A stretch of 64,000 nt of DNA from Ketobacter sp036337295. Its GTDB lineage: Bacteria; Pseudomonadota; Gammaproteobacteria; Pseudomonadales; Ketobacteraceae. This document shows, piece by piece, positions 36,130 through 45,327 of this stretch (position 1 is the stretch's first letter; each line of letters starts with the position of its first letter). Below the pieces are notes generated by a model. It was not told the origin of the DNA, did not search any database, and was given only the letters and a program-made list of their open reading frames with translations. Made by a program: the position numbers and the translations under genes. Where the stretch lies: the NCBI GenBank assembly GCA_036337295.1, contig JAYZEN010000001.1, positions 744,001 through 808,000 on the forward strand, written 5' to 3'.

Positions 36130-36591
36130 TCAAATATTCGTTAACGCCCCTAACATTGTTTGGCCGCTCTCAGAGCAGGCCGACAGGGTCGCCGAGCGCC
36201 CCCGCCCCACCTTCTCCAAGGTCAGAATCAGGTCCGGCGGGGGTATCCGGTCAGCACCGCGATCCGGCCACTCGATCAGACACACGGTGCCCGGATCGAA
36301 GTAATCCCGGATGCCGATAAACTCCAGTTCCTCGGGATCGGCAAGCCGGTACAGGTCGAAGTGGTACAAACGCAGGCCGCCCAACTCATAGGGTTCAACC
36401 AGGGTATAGGTGGGACTCTTAACCGCGCCTGAATGCCCCAGGGCCTGAATGATGCCGCGACTGAGGGTGGTTTTGCCGGCCCCCAGATCCCCCTGCAAAT
36501 AGAGCACACCGCCGCCAGCCAGCGCGGCCGCCAGTTGCTGTCCCAGTTGCAGGGTGTGGGATTCATCCGGGAGGGGAAAACGTGATTGCAT
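36130..36591 (-). CDS. tsaE: tRNA threonylcarbamoyladenosine synthesis ATPase TsaE
   Basis: The product is 153 residues from the ATG at 36591 (AGGTGG upstream). Walker A GDLGAGKTT, the SPTYTLVEPYE segment and YHFDLYRLADPEELEFIG are the standard TsaE motifs. It works with TsaB and TsaD to install t6A37 on ANN-decoding tRNAs. It starts 14 bases after nnr, with amiB 52 bases beyond; the same order is found in E. coli (yjeF-yjeE-amiB). Confidence 0.97.
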   Translation of the reverse strand: MQSRFPLPDESHTLQLGQQLAAALAGGGVLYLQGDLGAGKTTLSRGIIQALGHSGAVKSPTYTLVEPYELGGLRLYHFDLYRLADPEELEFIGIRDYFDPGTVCLIEWPDRGADRIPPPDLILTLEKVGRGRSATLSACSESGQTMLGALTNI

Positions 36592-36605
36592 GGACCACCT
36601 GTTCG

Positions 36606-38183
36606 CTATCGTGGATTTACCAGGCGGCGAATATAGGGCATAAGGTCTGTGGCCAGCAAGCCCCGCTGACCGGCCTGCTCCACCGCGCGGTCCCCGGCGG
36701 TGGCGTGGATCTGGACACCGGCGGCGGCGGCCTGCTCCAGGTTCAGCCCCTGCGCCAGCAGTCCGCCGATGACACCGCTCAACACATCCCCCATGCCACC
36801 GGTGGCCATGCCGGGATTGCCGGAGCGGCACACCCAAAGCGCGGCGTTCTCTTCGCCCGATTCTGTCCCCGGTGCGGCCGCCACCAGACTGCCGGCGCCT
36901 TTCAGCACCACGGCCCCGCCAAATTGCTGCTGCAGGCGCTGTACCGTGGCAAAACGGTCCCAGGCCACCTCTTCGGTACTGATGCCCAGCAGCCGGGCGG
37001 CTTCACCGGGGTGAGGGGTCAGCACCCAGTTGCCACGCCGGGCCAGCTGCAGATCCTGCTGCCAGCTCGCCAACAGGTTGAGCCCGTCCGCATCCAGCAC
37101 CATGGGCAGTTCAGTGGCCAAGGCCTGCTTCAGCAACGACTGCCCCCAGGTGTGCTGGCCGATGCCCGGCCCCACCACCAGCACGTCCGCCTTTTCCAGT
37201 GACGACCGGATATCCGGGCTATCCGCCCCCACCCCCAGCACCATGCACTCCGGACGCCGACCCAGTACCGCGCTGATGTGTTCCGGGCGGGTCACGACCG
37301 AAATCAGCCCGGCACCGGCCCGCCCGGCGGCCTCTGCAGCCATGACTGCGGCGCCACCCATGCCCAGGTCTCCGCCGATCACCAGCACATGGCCGTGGTT
37401 GCCTTTGTGGGAAAGGCGGGAACGGGGCGGCAGCCAACGGCGAATTTGCGCAGCCCCGATGAGGGCGGACGAGGGCGACAACGCGCTCTGCACCTGGGCT
37501 GGCACGTCCAGCGACGCAAAGTACAAATCCCCCACAAAATCCGGCGCCTGCCCGCTGAGCAGACCCTGCTTGAGGCCGATAAAGCTGATGCTGCAATCAG
37601 CCACGACCGCGCGCCCCAACACCCGGCCGGTGTCGGCACAGAGGCCAGATGGAATGTCCACCGCCAGTACCGGGCACCCGCTGCGGTTGATGGCGTCGAT
37701 GGCAGCCTGGTAGTCCCCCCGCACGTCCCCGCTGAGGCCAGTGCCCAGCAGGGCGTCCACGATCACATCGCCGTGATACATCCCGGCAGAGCCCTCTTCA
37801 TTACCCCCTTGCGGGTCAAAAGCTTCGAAGGACGCCCCCTCCGCCTCCGCCCGCTGCCAGGCCGTAAGGGCATCGCCCTGAATGCGGTCGCTGGCGCCCA
37901 CCTGCACCACATGGGCCTCGAAGCCGGCTTTCTCCGCCAGGGCCGCAATCACGTAACCATCGCCACCGTTGTTGCCCACGCCGCAGAAGACACACAGGCG
38001 CCGGGCCTGGGGCCAGCGATCCCGCAACAGGTCAAAGGCCGCCTGCCCGGCCCGGCTCATCAGCTCGAAGCCGGGAATGCCGTGCTCCTCGATGGCGATC
38101 CGGTCCAGCTCGCGCACCTGGGCCGCACGGTACAGGGCCGCGGGTAATTCGCTGGTATACTGCTTGATGCTGTCGCTGGTCAT
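36606..38183 (-). CDS. nnr: Bifunctional NAD(P)H-hydrate epimerase/dehydratase
   Basis: The product is 525 residues, full length, with AAGGAG before the ATG. The N-terminal epimerase domain (about 15-225) has CGVGNNGGDGYVIA and VDALLGTGLSG; the C-terminal ADP-dependent dehydratase domain (about 240-520) has KGNHGHVLVIGGD, VLDADGLNLL, TPHPGEAARLLG and GNPGMATGGMGDVLSG. It repairs damaged hydrated NADH and NADPH. It heads the minus-strand run nnr-tsaE-amiB-mutL-miaA-hfq-hflX-hflK-hflC and diverges from queG. Confidence 0.97.
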   Translation of the reverse strand: MTSDSIKQYTSELPAALYRAAQVRELDRIAIEEHGIPGFELMSRAGQAAFDLLRDRWPQARRLCVFCGVGNNGGDGYVIAALAEKAGFEAHVVQVGASDRIQGDALTAWQRAEAEGASFEAFDPQGGNEEGSAGMYHGDVIVDALLGTGLSGDVRGDYQAAIDAINRSGCPVLAVDIPSGLCADTGRVLGRAVVADCSISFIGLKQGLLSGQAPDFVGDLYFASLDVPAQVQSALSPSSALIGAAQIRRWLPPRSRLSHKGNHGHVLVIGGDLGMGGAAVMAAEAAGRAGAGLISVVTRPEHISAVLGRRPECMVLGVGADSPDIRSSLEKADVLVVGPGIGQHTWGQSLLKQALATELPMVLDADGLNLLASWQQDLQLARRGNWVLTPHPGEAARLLGISTEEVAWDRFATVQRLQQQFGGAVVLKGAGSLVAAAPGTESGEENAALWVCRSGNPGMATGGMGDVLSGVIGGLLAQGLNLEQAAAAGVQIHATAGDRAVEQAGQRGLLATDLMPYIRRLVNPR

Positions 38184-38240
38184 GGGGGCGCTCCTTGTCT
38201 TTATCGAGCTCTCTTATACCATATGCGACCCGGATTGCTT

Positions 38241-39341
38241 ATGACGCGGATTTCACCATTGGACTTGCAGGCTCTAGCACAGCAGATTAAAGACTGGGGG
38301 CGGGCGTTGGGCTTCCAACAGATTGCCATCGCCGACGTGGACCTGGGGGAACATGAAGCCCACCTGCAACGCTGGCTGGCGGCCGGCTTTCAGGGCGAAA
38401 TGAACTACATGGCACGCCACGGCCACAAGCGCAGCCGCCCGGCGGAACTGCAACCGGGCACGGTGCGGGTGATCACCGCGCGCATGGATTACCTGCCACC
38501 GGATACCACCATTGTGGACGTGCTGCAGGACGCCTCCAAGGCGTTTATCTCCCGCTACACACTGGGCCGCGACTATCACAAGCTGATCCGCAAGCGCCTG
38601 ACCCAATTGGGGAGGCAAATCGAAGAACAGATCGGGCCATTCGGCTATCGGGCCTTTGTGGACAGCGCCCCGGTGCTGGAGAAAGCCCTGGCGGAAAAGT
38701 CCGGCCTGGGCTGGATTGGCAAGCACACCCTGTTGCTGGATCGCAGTGCCGGGTCCTGGTTCTTTCTGGGGGAAATCTTCGTGGACATTCCGCTGCCGGT
38801 GGACCCGCCGGTGCGGGGCCACTGCGGCACCTGCAACGCCTGTATAGAGGTGTGCCCCACCCAGGCCATTGTGGCGCCCTATCAGCTGGATGCCCGCAAA
38901 TGCATCTCCTATCTCACCATCGAGCTGCATGGCCCCATTCCGGAACCGTTGCGGGCGCCCATGGGCAACCGGGTGTTCGGTTGCGACGACTGCCAGCTGG
39001 TGTGCCCCTGGAACCGGTTTGCCCGCTACACCCAGGAAGCGGATTTCCTGCCCCGGCATCACCTGCAGGATCGCTCCCTGGTGGAGTTGTTTCTGTGGGA
39101 TGAGGCCACCTATCTGCAAAAAACCGAAGGCTCGGCCATTCGCCGGATTGGCTACCCACGCTGGTTGCGCAATCTGGCGGTGGGGTTGGGCAATGCCCCC
39201 AGTTCAGAGGCGGTGATCAAAGCGCTGTGGAGCCGGGCCCAACACCCCTCGGAATTGGTGCGGGAGCATGTGCACTGGGCGCTGGCCCGCCATGGACAAG
39301 TGCCCGGGAGTGAAGCGCCAGGCACGAATGATCAGGGATGA
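38241..39341 (+). CDS. queG: Epoxyqueuosine reductase QueG
   Basis: The product is 366 residues from the ATG at 38241, which gives an N-terminus close to relatives (LDLQALAQQIKDWGRALGF); an ATG at 38223 adds six residues. Two 4Fe-4S motifs are present: CGTCNACIEVCP and CDDCQLVCPWN. The cobalamin-dependent enzyme reduces epoxyqueuosine to queuosine in tRNA, the last step of the pathway. The C-terminal HEAT-like segment is intact. It is convergent with orn. Confidence 0.95.
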   Translation: MTRISPLDLQALAQQIKDWGRALGFQQIAIADVDLGEHEAHLQRWLAAGFQGEMNYMARHGHKRSRPAELQPGTVRVITARMDYLPPDTTIVDVLQDASKAFISRYTLGRDYHKLIRKRLTQLGRQIEEQIGPFGYRAFVDSAPVLEKALAEKSGLGWIGKHTLLLDRSAGSWFFLGEIFVDIPLPVDPPVRGHCGTCNACIEVCPTQAIVAPYQLDARKCISYLTIELHGPIPEPLRAPMGNRVFGCDDCQLVCPWNRFARYTQEADFLPRHHLQDRSLVELFLWDEATYLQKTEGSAIRRIGYPRWLRNLAVGLGNAPSSEAVIKALWSRAQHPSELVREHVHWALARHGQVPGSEAPGTNDQG

Positions 39342-39360
39342 AGGTTCAGGCGCGCATTCA

Positions 39361-39909
39361 TCAAGCGCGAATAAAGGTCTGCCGGTAATGTTTCAGCTCC
39401 GCGATGGATTCGCGTATGTCATCCAAGGCCAGGTGGGTGGCGGATTTTTTGAAACCCTGCATGGCATCGGGATTCCAACGTCGGGCCAGTTCTTTGAGGG
39501 TGCTTACATCCAGGTTTCGATAGTGGAAGAAGGCTTCCAGTTTGGGCATGTAACGATATAGAAAGCGGCGGTCCTGGCAGATGCTGTTGCCGCACATGGG
39601 GGACGCGCCCGCATCCACCCACTGACTCAGGAAGTCCATGGTGGCCTGCTCCGCCGCGGCCTCATTCACCGTGCTCTGTCGCACCCGATCGGTCAGCCCG
39701 GATTTGCCGTGCTGATTGGTACACCACTCGTCCATACGCGCCAGGGTGGCATCCGTTTGATGCACCGCGAACACCGGGCCTTCCGCCAGAATATTCAGTT
39801 CCGCATCGGTGACGATGGTGGCGATCTCAATAATCACATCGGCATCCGGATCCAGCCCGGTCATCTCCAGATCCAGCCAGATCAGATTGTTCTTTAGGTC
39901 GGTAGTCAT
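39361..39909 (-). CDS. orn: Oligoribonuclease
   Basis: The product is 182 residues, from the ATG at 39909 with AAGGAC upstream. The DEDD exonuclease signature starts at Asp13 and Glu15 (LIWLDLEMTGLD), continues in NSICQDRRFLYRYMP and ends in THLALDDIRESI. It degrades 2-5 nt RNAs and also pGpG, the product of c-di-GMP breakdown, which links it to the c-di-GMP genes in this window. It diverges from rsgA by 89 bases. Confidence 0.97.
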   Translation of the reverse strand: MTTDLKNNLIWLDLEMTGLDPDADVIIEIATIVTDAELNILAEGPVFAVHQTDATLARMDEWCTNQHGKSGLTDRVRQSTVNEAAAEQATMDFLSQWVDAGASPMCGNSICQDRRFLYRYMPKLEAFFHYRNLDVSTLKELARRWNPDAMQGFKKSATHLALDDIRESIAELKHYRQTFIRA

Positions 39910-39998
39910 GCAAAGTCCTTGGGTCGATTCTGCCTTCTGGCACACGGGTTAATAACGTAGAATAGCGCAAGAACCGGATTTTGACCGTAAAGGCCTTC

Positions 39999-41009
39999 AT
40001 GAGCAAACGCAAACTCACCCGCCGCCAGTCCTGGCGCATCCAGAAAATTCAGGACGAAAAAGCCGCCCGCATGGCCAAAAAAGCCGGCACGGTGGGCGAC
40101 TCCGACGAGTTGGGGGATGAAGAGGAAGGTCTGGTGGTCAGCCACTTCGGTACCTTGGTGGAAGTGGAACCGGGGTCTGCCCCGGAGCACACCACACAGT
40201 GCCACTTTCGCGCCAACGTCGGCGCCATTGTGGCCGGGGACCGGGTGGTGATGCGCCAGGGCAAGTCCGGTTATGGAGTGATTGAAACCGTGCTGCCCCG
40301 CAGCTCCCTGCTGTCGCGCCCGGACCCCCGCGGCAACCTGAAACCGGTGGCCGCCAACATCGACTTTATGGTGCTGGTGATTACTCCGGAACCGGCGCCT
40401 TCCAGCGTCCTGATCGACCGCTACCTGGTGGCGGCGGAACTGCAGCAACTCAACATCAAAATCCTGCTCAACAAAACCGATCTGATCACCGACATGAACG
40501 AGGTGATGCTGGACCAACTGCTGAAAATCTATCGGGACATCGGTTATGAAGTGTGGGAGTGTTCAGCCAAAACCCTGCATGGACTGGAGGAACTGAAACA
40601 GCAACTGGATCAGCACACCTCGGTGTTCGTGGGCCAGTCCGGGGTGGGTAAATCCTCCCTGGTGAACGGCTTGCTGCCGGGGGTGAACGCCAAGGTGGGG
40701 GAGTTGTCGGAAAACTCGAAACTGGGTCGCCACACCACCACCAATGCGCGGCTGTTTCATTTCCCCAGTGGAGGGGATCTGATCGATTCACCGGGGATTC
40801 GGGAATTCGGTTTGTGGCACCTGGAACCGGACAGTGTGATCGACGGCTTCCACGATTTTGCACCCTGGCGTTTTGAGTGCAAATTCCGCGACTGCAAACA
40901 TCAGCAGGAACCGGGCTGCGCCCTGCAGGCTGCCGTGGCGCGGGGCGACGTCCACCCCCAACGCTTCGACAACTATTTCGCCATTCGCCAGGCGTTACTG
41001 GAAGCCTGA
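39999..41009 (+). CDS. rsgA: Ribosome small-subunit GTPase RsgA
   Basis: The product is 336 residues from the ATG at 39999 (AAAGG upstream). The circularly permuted GTPase order is seen as OB-fold first, then G4 NKTD, G1 GQSGVGKSS and G3 DSPG, followed by the zinc-binding CKFRDCKHQQEPGC motif. It assists late 30S maturation. In P. aeruginosa the next gene is motB; here the Nit1C cluster and a MocR gene lie between. Confidence 0.97.
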   Translation: MSKRKLTRRQSWRIQKIQDEKAARMAKKAGTVGDSDELGDEEEGLVVSHFGTLVEVEPGSAPEHTTQCHFRANVGAIVAGDRVVMRQGKSGYGVIETVLPRSSLLSRPDPRGNLKPVAANIDFMVLVITPEPAPSSVLIDRYLVAAELQQLNIKILLNKTDLITDMNEVMLDQLLKIYRDIGYEVWECSAKTLHGLEELKQQLDQHTSVFVGQSGVGKSSLVNGLLPGVNAKVGELSENSKLGRHTTTNARLFHFPSGGDLIDSPGIREFGLWHLEPDSVIDGFHDFAPWRFECKFRDCKHQQEPGCALQAAVARGDVHPQRFDNYFAIRQALLEA

Positions 41010-41043
41010 CGGCGTTCGTCTGAATTCGATTCAGGATTCCGCT

Positions 41044-42309
41044 TCAACCCAATTGATAGAGGCCACTGGCCTGCTTCCAATGACTGCTGCGGGCCCGGGC
41101 ACAGATGTGCTCCACCACATGGCAGGCATCCTGATCCACGCCGGAAAAACGCCCCGACCCCCAGGTATAGAGCCAGGGCAAGCCGATAAAATAAAGACCG
41201 GGAAACGCCGTCACACCGCGTACATGGGTGGGATAACCTTTGCCGTCAAAGACCGGTACCTCCAGCCACTGATAATCCGGCCGGAAGCCGATACACCAGA
41301 TCACATCGGTAATGCCCGCCGCCGCTAAATCCAGGGATTCACGCTCGGTCGGCGGCTGCCACAGCGGCTGGTAACGCTGCCCCGGCGGCGCCTCGATCCG
41401 GTGTTTTTCGATGTACTGGTCAATGCGTTCATTAATGCTGTTGTAGGTGGCATCGGCACTGTCGAGCGCTGCGTTAAGCGTAGGCGCGAACTGCAATTGC
41501 CGGGCATCCCCGTCCCGCAGCTTGCCGTACAGCTCCATGCCTTCCAGAGCGAACCGCCGCAAATCAATATCACGCCCGCCGTCGCGCCCGGTGACGTAGT
41601 GATTGGTATTGTCCCGCACCCCTTCTTTTAACGGATGTTCATGCACCGGCATCTCGTAATACTTCATGTCTGTAAGCCAGTCCACCACATCGCGGCCCCG
41701 ATAGAAGCGGGCACAACGGGGCGCCTCACCCACGGCCAGGTGAACCTGTTTGCCAGCCAGGTGCAGGTCTTCTGCAATCTGTGCCCCGGATTGACCGGAG
41801 CCCACCACCAGCACCGCCCCCGACTGCAGCTGGCCGGGGTTCTTGTACTGCTCGGAATGCATTTGCTGAATGCCCGCTGGCAGGCGCTCCGCCAGACGCG
41901 GGATGATGGGCTCCTGATAGCTGCCGGCGGCCACCACCACCTGATCCGCCACAAAATCCCCGTTGGAGGTATGCACCTGGTAGCGGCTGCCGTCGTGACT
42001 GACCTTCAGCACCTCGGTGTGCTCCAGCACCGGCGCCGCCACTTTTTCCGCAAAGCGATCCAGATAGGCGATGATCTGTTCCCGGTTCATAAAACCGTGG
42101 GGATCATCACCGTCGTAGGGATGCTCCGGCAACAGACACTGCCAATTCGGCGTAACCAGGGTGAAGCTGTCCCAACGCTTGTCTTTCCAGGCGTTCATAA
42201 CCCGCCCTTTTTCCAGCACCAAATGGGAAACCCCGTACTGCTGGCAATAATGACTGATGGCAAGCCCGGCCTGACCGCCGCCAACAATGACCACGGAATA
42301 ATGTTGCAT
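41044..42309 (-). CDS. nitH: NitH, FAD/NAD(P) flavoprotein of the Nit1C cluster
   Basis: The product is 421 residues, matching the MSMEG_0569-type flavoprotein of Nit1C clusters. The FAD motif VVIVGGGQAGLAISHY is at the N-terminus, and a second dinucleotide motif LVVGSGQSGAQIAEDL lies near residue 170, the layout of flavin monooxygenases and related oxidoreductases. It is last in the operon, 12 bases after nitG. Its reaction is unknown; a role in oxidising a cyanide-derived intermediate is only an inference from the cluster phenotype. It is convergent with rsgA. Confidence 0.9.
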   Translation of the reverse strand: MQHYSVVIVGGGQAGLAISHYCQQYGVSHLVLEKGRVMNAWKDKRWDSFTLVTPNWQCLLPEHPYDGDDPHGFMNREQIIAYLDRFAEKVAAPVLEHTEVLKVSHDGSRYQVHTSNGDFVADQVVVAAGSYQEPIIPRLAERLPAGIQQMHSEQYKNPGQLQSGAVLVVGSGQSGAQIAEDLHLAGKQVHLAVGEAPRCARFYRGRDVVDWLTDMKYYEMPVHEHPLKEGVRDNTNHYVTGRDGGRDIDLRRFALEGMELYGKLRDGDARQLQFAPTLNAALDSADATYNSINERIDQYIEKHRIEAPPGQRYQPLWQPPTERESLDLAAAGITDVIWCIGFRPDYQWLEVPVFDGKGYPTHVRGVTAFPGLYFIGLPWLYTWGSGRFSGVDQDACHVVEHICARARSSHWKQASGLYQLG

Positions 42310-42321
42310 GTTCGCTCCAGT

Positions 42322-42603
42322 TTACTGATGAATGTGCAAAACGGTGATGCGATCCGATGCCTCGAAACGCGCCGCGGTCTGACGGATCTGTTGCAGCTGG
42401 TCGGCGGCACTGGAACAGTAGTAACCGAACTTCTGTTTGACCCGTTCACTGGCTGCGCCCAAGGCGGACTCGCTGATGCGAATAAAGTCGGTGAGCGAGT
42501 AGTCCGTCTCCGGCTGGAAGTAGTCCGCCACAATACTGGACGGTGAATAGCAGCTTTGCTCTTTGCCGTCGGGCCAGCGCACGCGAAAATAGGTTTCAGG
42601 CAT
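42322..42603 (-). CDS. nitG: NitG, small conserved Nit1C protein
   Basis: The product is 93 residues from the ATG at 42603, with AGAGGA upstream and an 8-bp overlap with the nitF stop. It is the MSMEG_0570-type protein, found almost only in this cluster. The start (PETYFRVRWPDGKEQSCYSP) is the most distinctive part. It has no known fold motif. The small size and fixed place between nitF and nitH suggest an accessory or subunit role, which is inference. Confidence 0.85.
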   Translation of the reverse strand: MPETYFRVRWPDGKEQSCYSPSSIVADYFQPETDYSLTDFIRISESALGAASERVKQKFGYYCSSAADQLQQIRQTAARFEASDRITVLHIHQ

Positions 42604-43615
42604 GATGTTGTCCTCTTTGATCACCTCTGGTTACATCAGGGCTTCTCATGTCATTTCCTCGCATACCGGTCAGCGGCGTTGCACGCAGATCCCAGAACAG
42701 GTCGCTCTGCTGGTGCCAGGAAACCGTGCACAGGCCGGAATCGTTGATGCGGCCAATGGCCGCAGCGTGAATGGAACGCTGTGCGAATAGCGACAACAGC
42801 GTGCTCAGGTGCGCGTCATCACAGGTCAGCAGAAAACCGAAGCTGGGGAAGGTCTGCAGCCATTGCTGCCAGCTCACTGCCTCGGGTTTCGGCACCAGCT
42901 CCAACTGAATGTGCGCGCCCACGTTGGAACTTTCCAGCAACATGACGCAGGTGCCCAGCAGTCCGGCCTGGCTGATGTCTTTGGCGGCCGTAGCCAGTTG
43001 CGATTCGGCAATCTGCGGCAACAGCTCGATGTCCTGGCGCAGGCGCTTAGCCGGCGCCCGGGTGGAGGCATTCCAGTTATTGAAGGGGGGCTGGTATTGC
43101 CCGCGCAAGTCCACCGCCATCACCAGATGCTGGCCGGGGCGGGCGCAGAAACTGCTGAGCACCCGTTGCGCCCGCCCCAGTATGGATACGGACAGCCGCA
43201 ACTCCGCACACTGCAGGTTGGTGTGGCCGCCCACGATGGGCACGCCATAGGCACGCGAGGCCGCACACATACCCTGCAACAGGCGCTCGGTTTGCTGATC
43301 GGCGCCCCCCCAGAGGGCATTGACCACCGCCACCGGACGCCCACCCATGGCGGCAATATCACTGACGTTCACCAGCACACCACACCAACCTGCAAACCAC
43401 GGGTCCGCCGCCACGAACTGATCCATGAAACCTTCACCGGCCAACAGATCGAAGTGTTCACCATTGGGAATCACCGCCGCATCGTCCCCGTTGGGATAAT
43501 CCAGCGCGGGAGATTCCAGCAACTGTCGCTGCACCCGTTGGATATCCCGTTTGTGCAACAGGCCGCTGCCGTCACGAACCGTTTGTAACAGGCTTTCCAG
43601 GTTCGGATCAGACAT
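42596..43615 (-). CDS. nitF: NitF, AIR synthase-related (PurM-like) Nit1C protein
   Basis: The product is 339 residues of the PurM/SelD/ThiL superfamily, the sll0787-type member of Nit1C. The N-terminal ATP/Mg segment YPNGDDAAVIPNGEHFDLLA and the central VNVSDIAAMGGRPVAVVNAL are the signature of that fold, followed by GGHTNLQC. Such enzymes activate amides or carboxylates by ATP-dependent phosphoryl transfer. Its substrate here is unknown. It overlaps nitE by 8 bp and nitG by 8 bp. Confidence 0.9.
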   Translation of the reverse strand: MSDPNLESLLQTVRDGSGLLHKRDIQRVQRQLLESPALDYPNGDDAAVIPNGEHFDLLAGEGFMDQFVAADPWFAGWCGVLVNVSDIAAMGGRPVAVVNALWGGADQQTERLLQGMCAASRAYGVPIVGGHTNLQCAELRLSVSILGRAQRVLSSFCARPGQHLVMAVDLRGQYQPPFNNWNASTRAPAKRLRQDIELLPQIAESQLATAAKDISQAGLLGTCVMLLESSNVGAHIQLELVPKPEAVSWQQWLQTFPSFGFLLTCDDAHLSTLLSLFAQRSIHAAAIGRINDSGLCTVSWHQQSDLFWDLRATPLTGMRGNDMRSPDVTRGDQRGQHHA

Positions 43616-44219
43616 GGGCTTGCCGCTGGGAATCCGTGGCGGCCAGGGTGTGCAGCAGGCAGGGTGCCATGTCCTGGGGCACGCTGGCCACGCTGCCCTT
43701 CACCACGAAGCCGCTCTCCGGCTGATGCACAATGGGATACCGGGACAGCTCTGCCTCCATCATCACATGGGGACGATTGCGCACCGGCAATTCATATTGA
43801 CTGTTCCAGTTCAACCGCTGAAAGAGTACTTCATTCTGCTTTTGCACCTGGGCCAGAAACCGTTGGCAACCCAGACCGCGGGCACTGCCCACCGCCAGCC
43901 GGATCAGGGCAGCGCCGATGCCGGAGCGGCCCCGCGTGCCCGTGTCCACCGCCAGGCGTGAGCCCCACCAGACCATTGGCTCGGCAGGGTGAATGCGCAC
44001 GGTGCCCACCACTTTGTCGGGCCAGCCGCCATGATTGGCAATGGCCACCAGACAGCGGGTGTGCGGGTCGGCATCCAACGCGTCCAGGTCGTGCTGCTCA
44101 AACAAACCCTGCTCGGTGCAGAACACCTGACGCCGCAACGCCAGTGCCTGGTTTTTTTCCCACTCGAGAGTGGCCCATTTAATGGTGAAATCGGAATAAC
44201 GGGCTTCAAACAGATTCAT
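43608..44219 (-). CDS. nitE: NitE, GNAT-family acetyltransferase of Nit1C
   Basis: The product is 203 residues. ATG 44219 is chosen for its GGTGAG and the 14-bp overlap with nitD. The GNAT acetyl-CoA loop is visible in RGRSGIGAALIRLAVGSARG, and VVGTVRIHPAE is the preceding strand. It is the MSMEG_0567-type N-acetyltransferase. The acceptor is not known. Position between the radical SAM gene and the PurM-like gene is invariant in the clusters I know. Confidence 0.9.
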   Translation of the reverse strand: MNLFEARYSDFTIKWATLEWEKNQALALRRQVFCTEQGLFEQHDLDALDADPHTRCLVAIANHGGWPDKVVGTVRIHPAEPMVWWGSRLAVDTGTRGRSGIGAALIRLAVGSARGLGCQRFLAQVQKQNEVLFQRLNWNSQYELPVRNRPHVMMEAELSRYPIVHQPESGFVVKGSVASVPQDMAPCLLHTLAATDSQRQAHV

Positions 44220-45327
44220 GCTGCTCACCCTGGCCTGCACGTTCAAAACTCTTAAGTGAAGAGCAGGCACCGCAACGGGCGCAACCGGCGCTGACTTTTT
44301 CGGAGGTCAAATCCGAATGACGCAGCTTTTCACCCAAGGGTTGCAGAATGGAATGCATAAAGTTGGCATCCGGCGCCGGATGATGTTCCAGTTGCGTACC
44401 GGCGATGGGCACGAACGGCACCACAAACGGATACACGCCCAAGTCGATCAGCTCATCACACAGTGCGAGAATATCCGCGGCCGTATCACCCAACCCCGCC
44501 AGAATATAGGTGCTTACCTGACCGCGGCCAAACAGGGGTACGGCATAGGCAAACGCTGCCATGTACTCAGACACCGGGATATTGGCTTTGCTGGGCATGA
44601 TGCGGCGGCGCACATCCGGATGCACCACTTCCAGATGCAATCCCAGTGCATCGGCGCCGGCTTCACGCAACCGCTGCAACCAGATCAGATCCTTGGGCGG
44701 TTCACATTGCACCTGGATCGGCAGGTCCACGGCGGCCTTAACGGCCCGCACACTGTCACAGAGTACACGGGCACCACGATCATGGGTGGCCGGCGTGCCC
44801 GTGGTCATCACCATGTGTTTGACACCGTCGAGCGCCACCGCGGCCGCGGCCACTTCGGCCAGTTGTTGCGGCGTTTTGTGGGCAATGGTTTTGCCGCTGG
44901 CCAGAGACTGCCCGATGGAACAAAACTGACAGGCGCTGTCCGGCTGATCGTAGCGGATGCAATTTTGCAACACGGTGGTGGCCAACACATCGCGGCTGTG
45001 CAGGGTCGCGATATGAGAATAGGGAATTCCGTCTGCAGTGGAGTGTTCATAAAAACGCGGGCGTTGCGCAAAACTGATGTCCGCAACCGGTATGCCTTTG
45101 CTTAAAAGGCGCGAACGCCCACCGCTCTGCGCCTGCACACTGAACGGCGACTGACGCGCACTGTGGGTATGCACCGGTACCATGATGGTTTGCCCATCCA
45201 CCACCATCGCCTGATGATCACTGGGGCCAGCACCGCCCTTACGGGTGAGCGGCAACGTGGTCGGGTCCAGCACCTGGACACCATGGGTTTGCAGATCCGT
45301 AAGCAATTGCTGCTTAGAGGCGGTCAT
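44206..45327 (-). CDS. nitD: NitD, radical SAM protein of Nit1C
   Basis: The product is 373 residues. The ATG at 45327 is preferred: GGAGGA lies 8 bases upstream and the overlap with nitC (14 bp) is the same size as the nitD-nitE overlap. A longer frame to 45438 has no family similarity. It is the MSMEG_0568-type radical SAM protein. The N-terminal cluster cysteines are C123, C133 and C136, spaced CX9CX2C, unlike the classical CX3CX2C. A second set, C349, C352 and C355, sits near the C-terminus and may hold another Fe-S cluster. The chemistry is unknown. Confidence 0.92.
   Translation of the reverse strand: MTASKQQLLTDLQTHGVQVLDPTTLPLTRKGGAGPSDHQAMVVDGQTIMVPVHTHSARQSPFSVQAQSGGRSRLLSKGIPVADISFAQRPRFYEHSTADGIPYSHIATLHSRDVLATTVLQNCIRYDQPDSACQFCSIGQSLASGKTIAHKTPQQLAEVAAAAVALDGVKHMVMTTGTPATHDRGARVLCDSVRAVKAAVDLPIQVQCEPPKDLIWLQRLREAGADALGLHLEVVHPDVRRRIMPSKANIPVSEYMAAFAYAVPLFGRGQVSTYILAGLGDTAADILALCDELIDLGVYPFVVPFVPIAGTQLEHHPAPDANFMHSILQPLGEKLRHSDLTSEKVSAGCARCGACSSLKSFERAGQGEQHESV

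Noticed and set aside
41010..41043. CTGAAT-TCG-ATTCAG hairpin as terminator or att site between rsgA and nitH
   Set aside because: Only 6 bp, no T-run and no matching copy at the other edge of the nit region.
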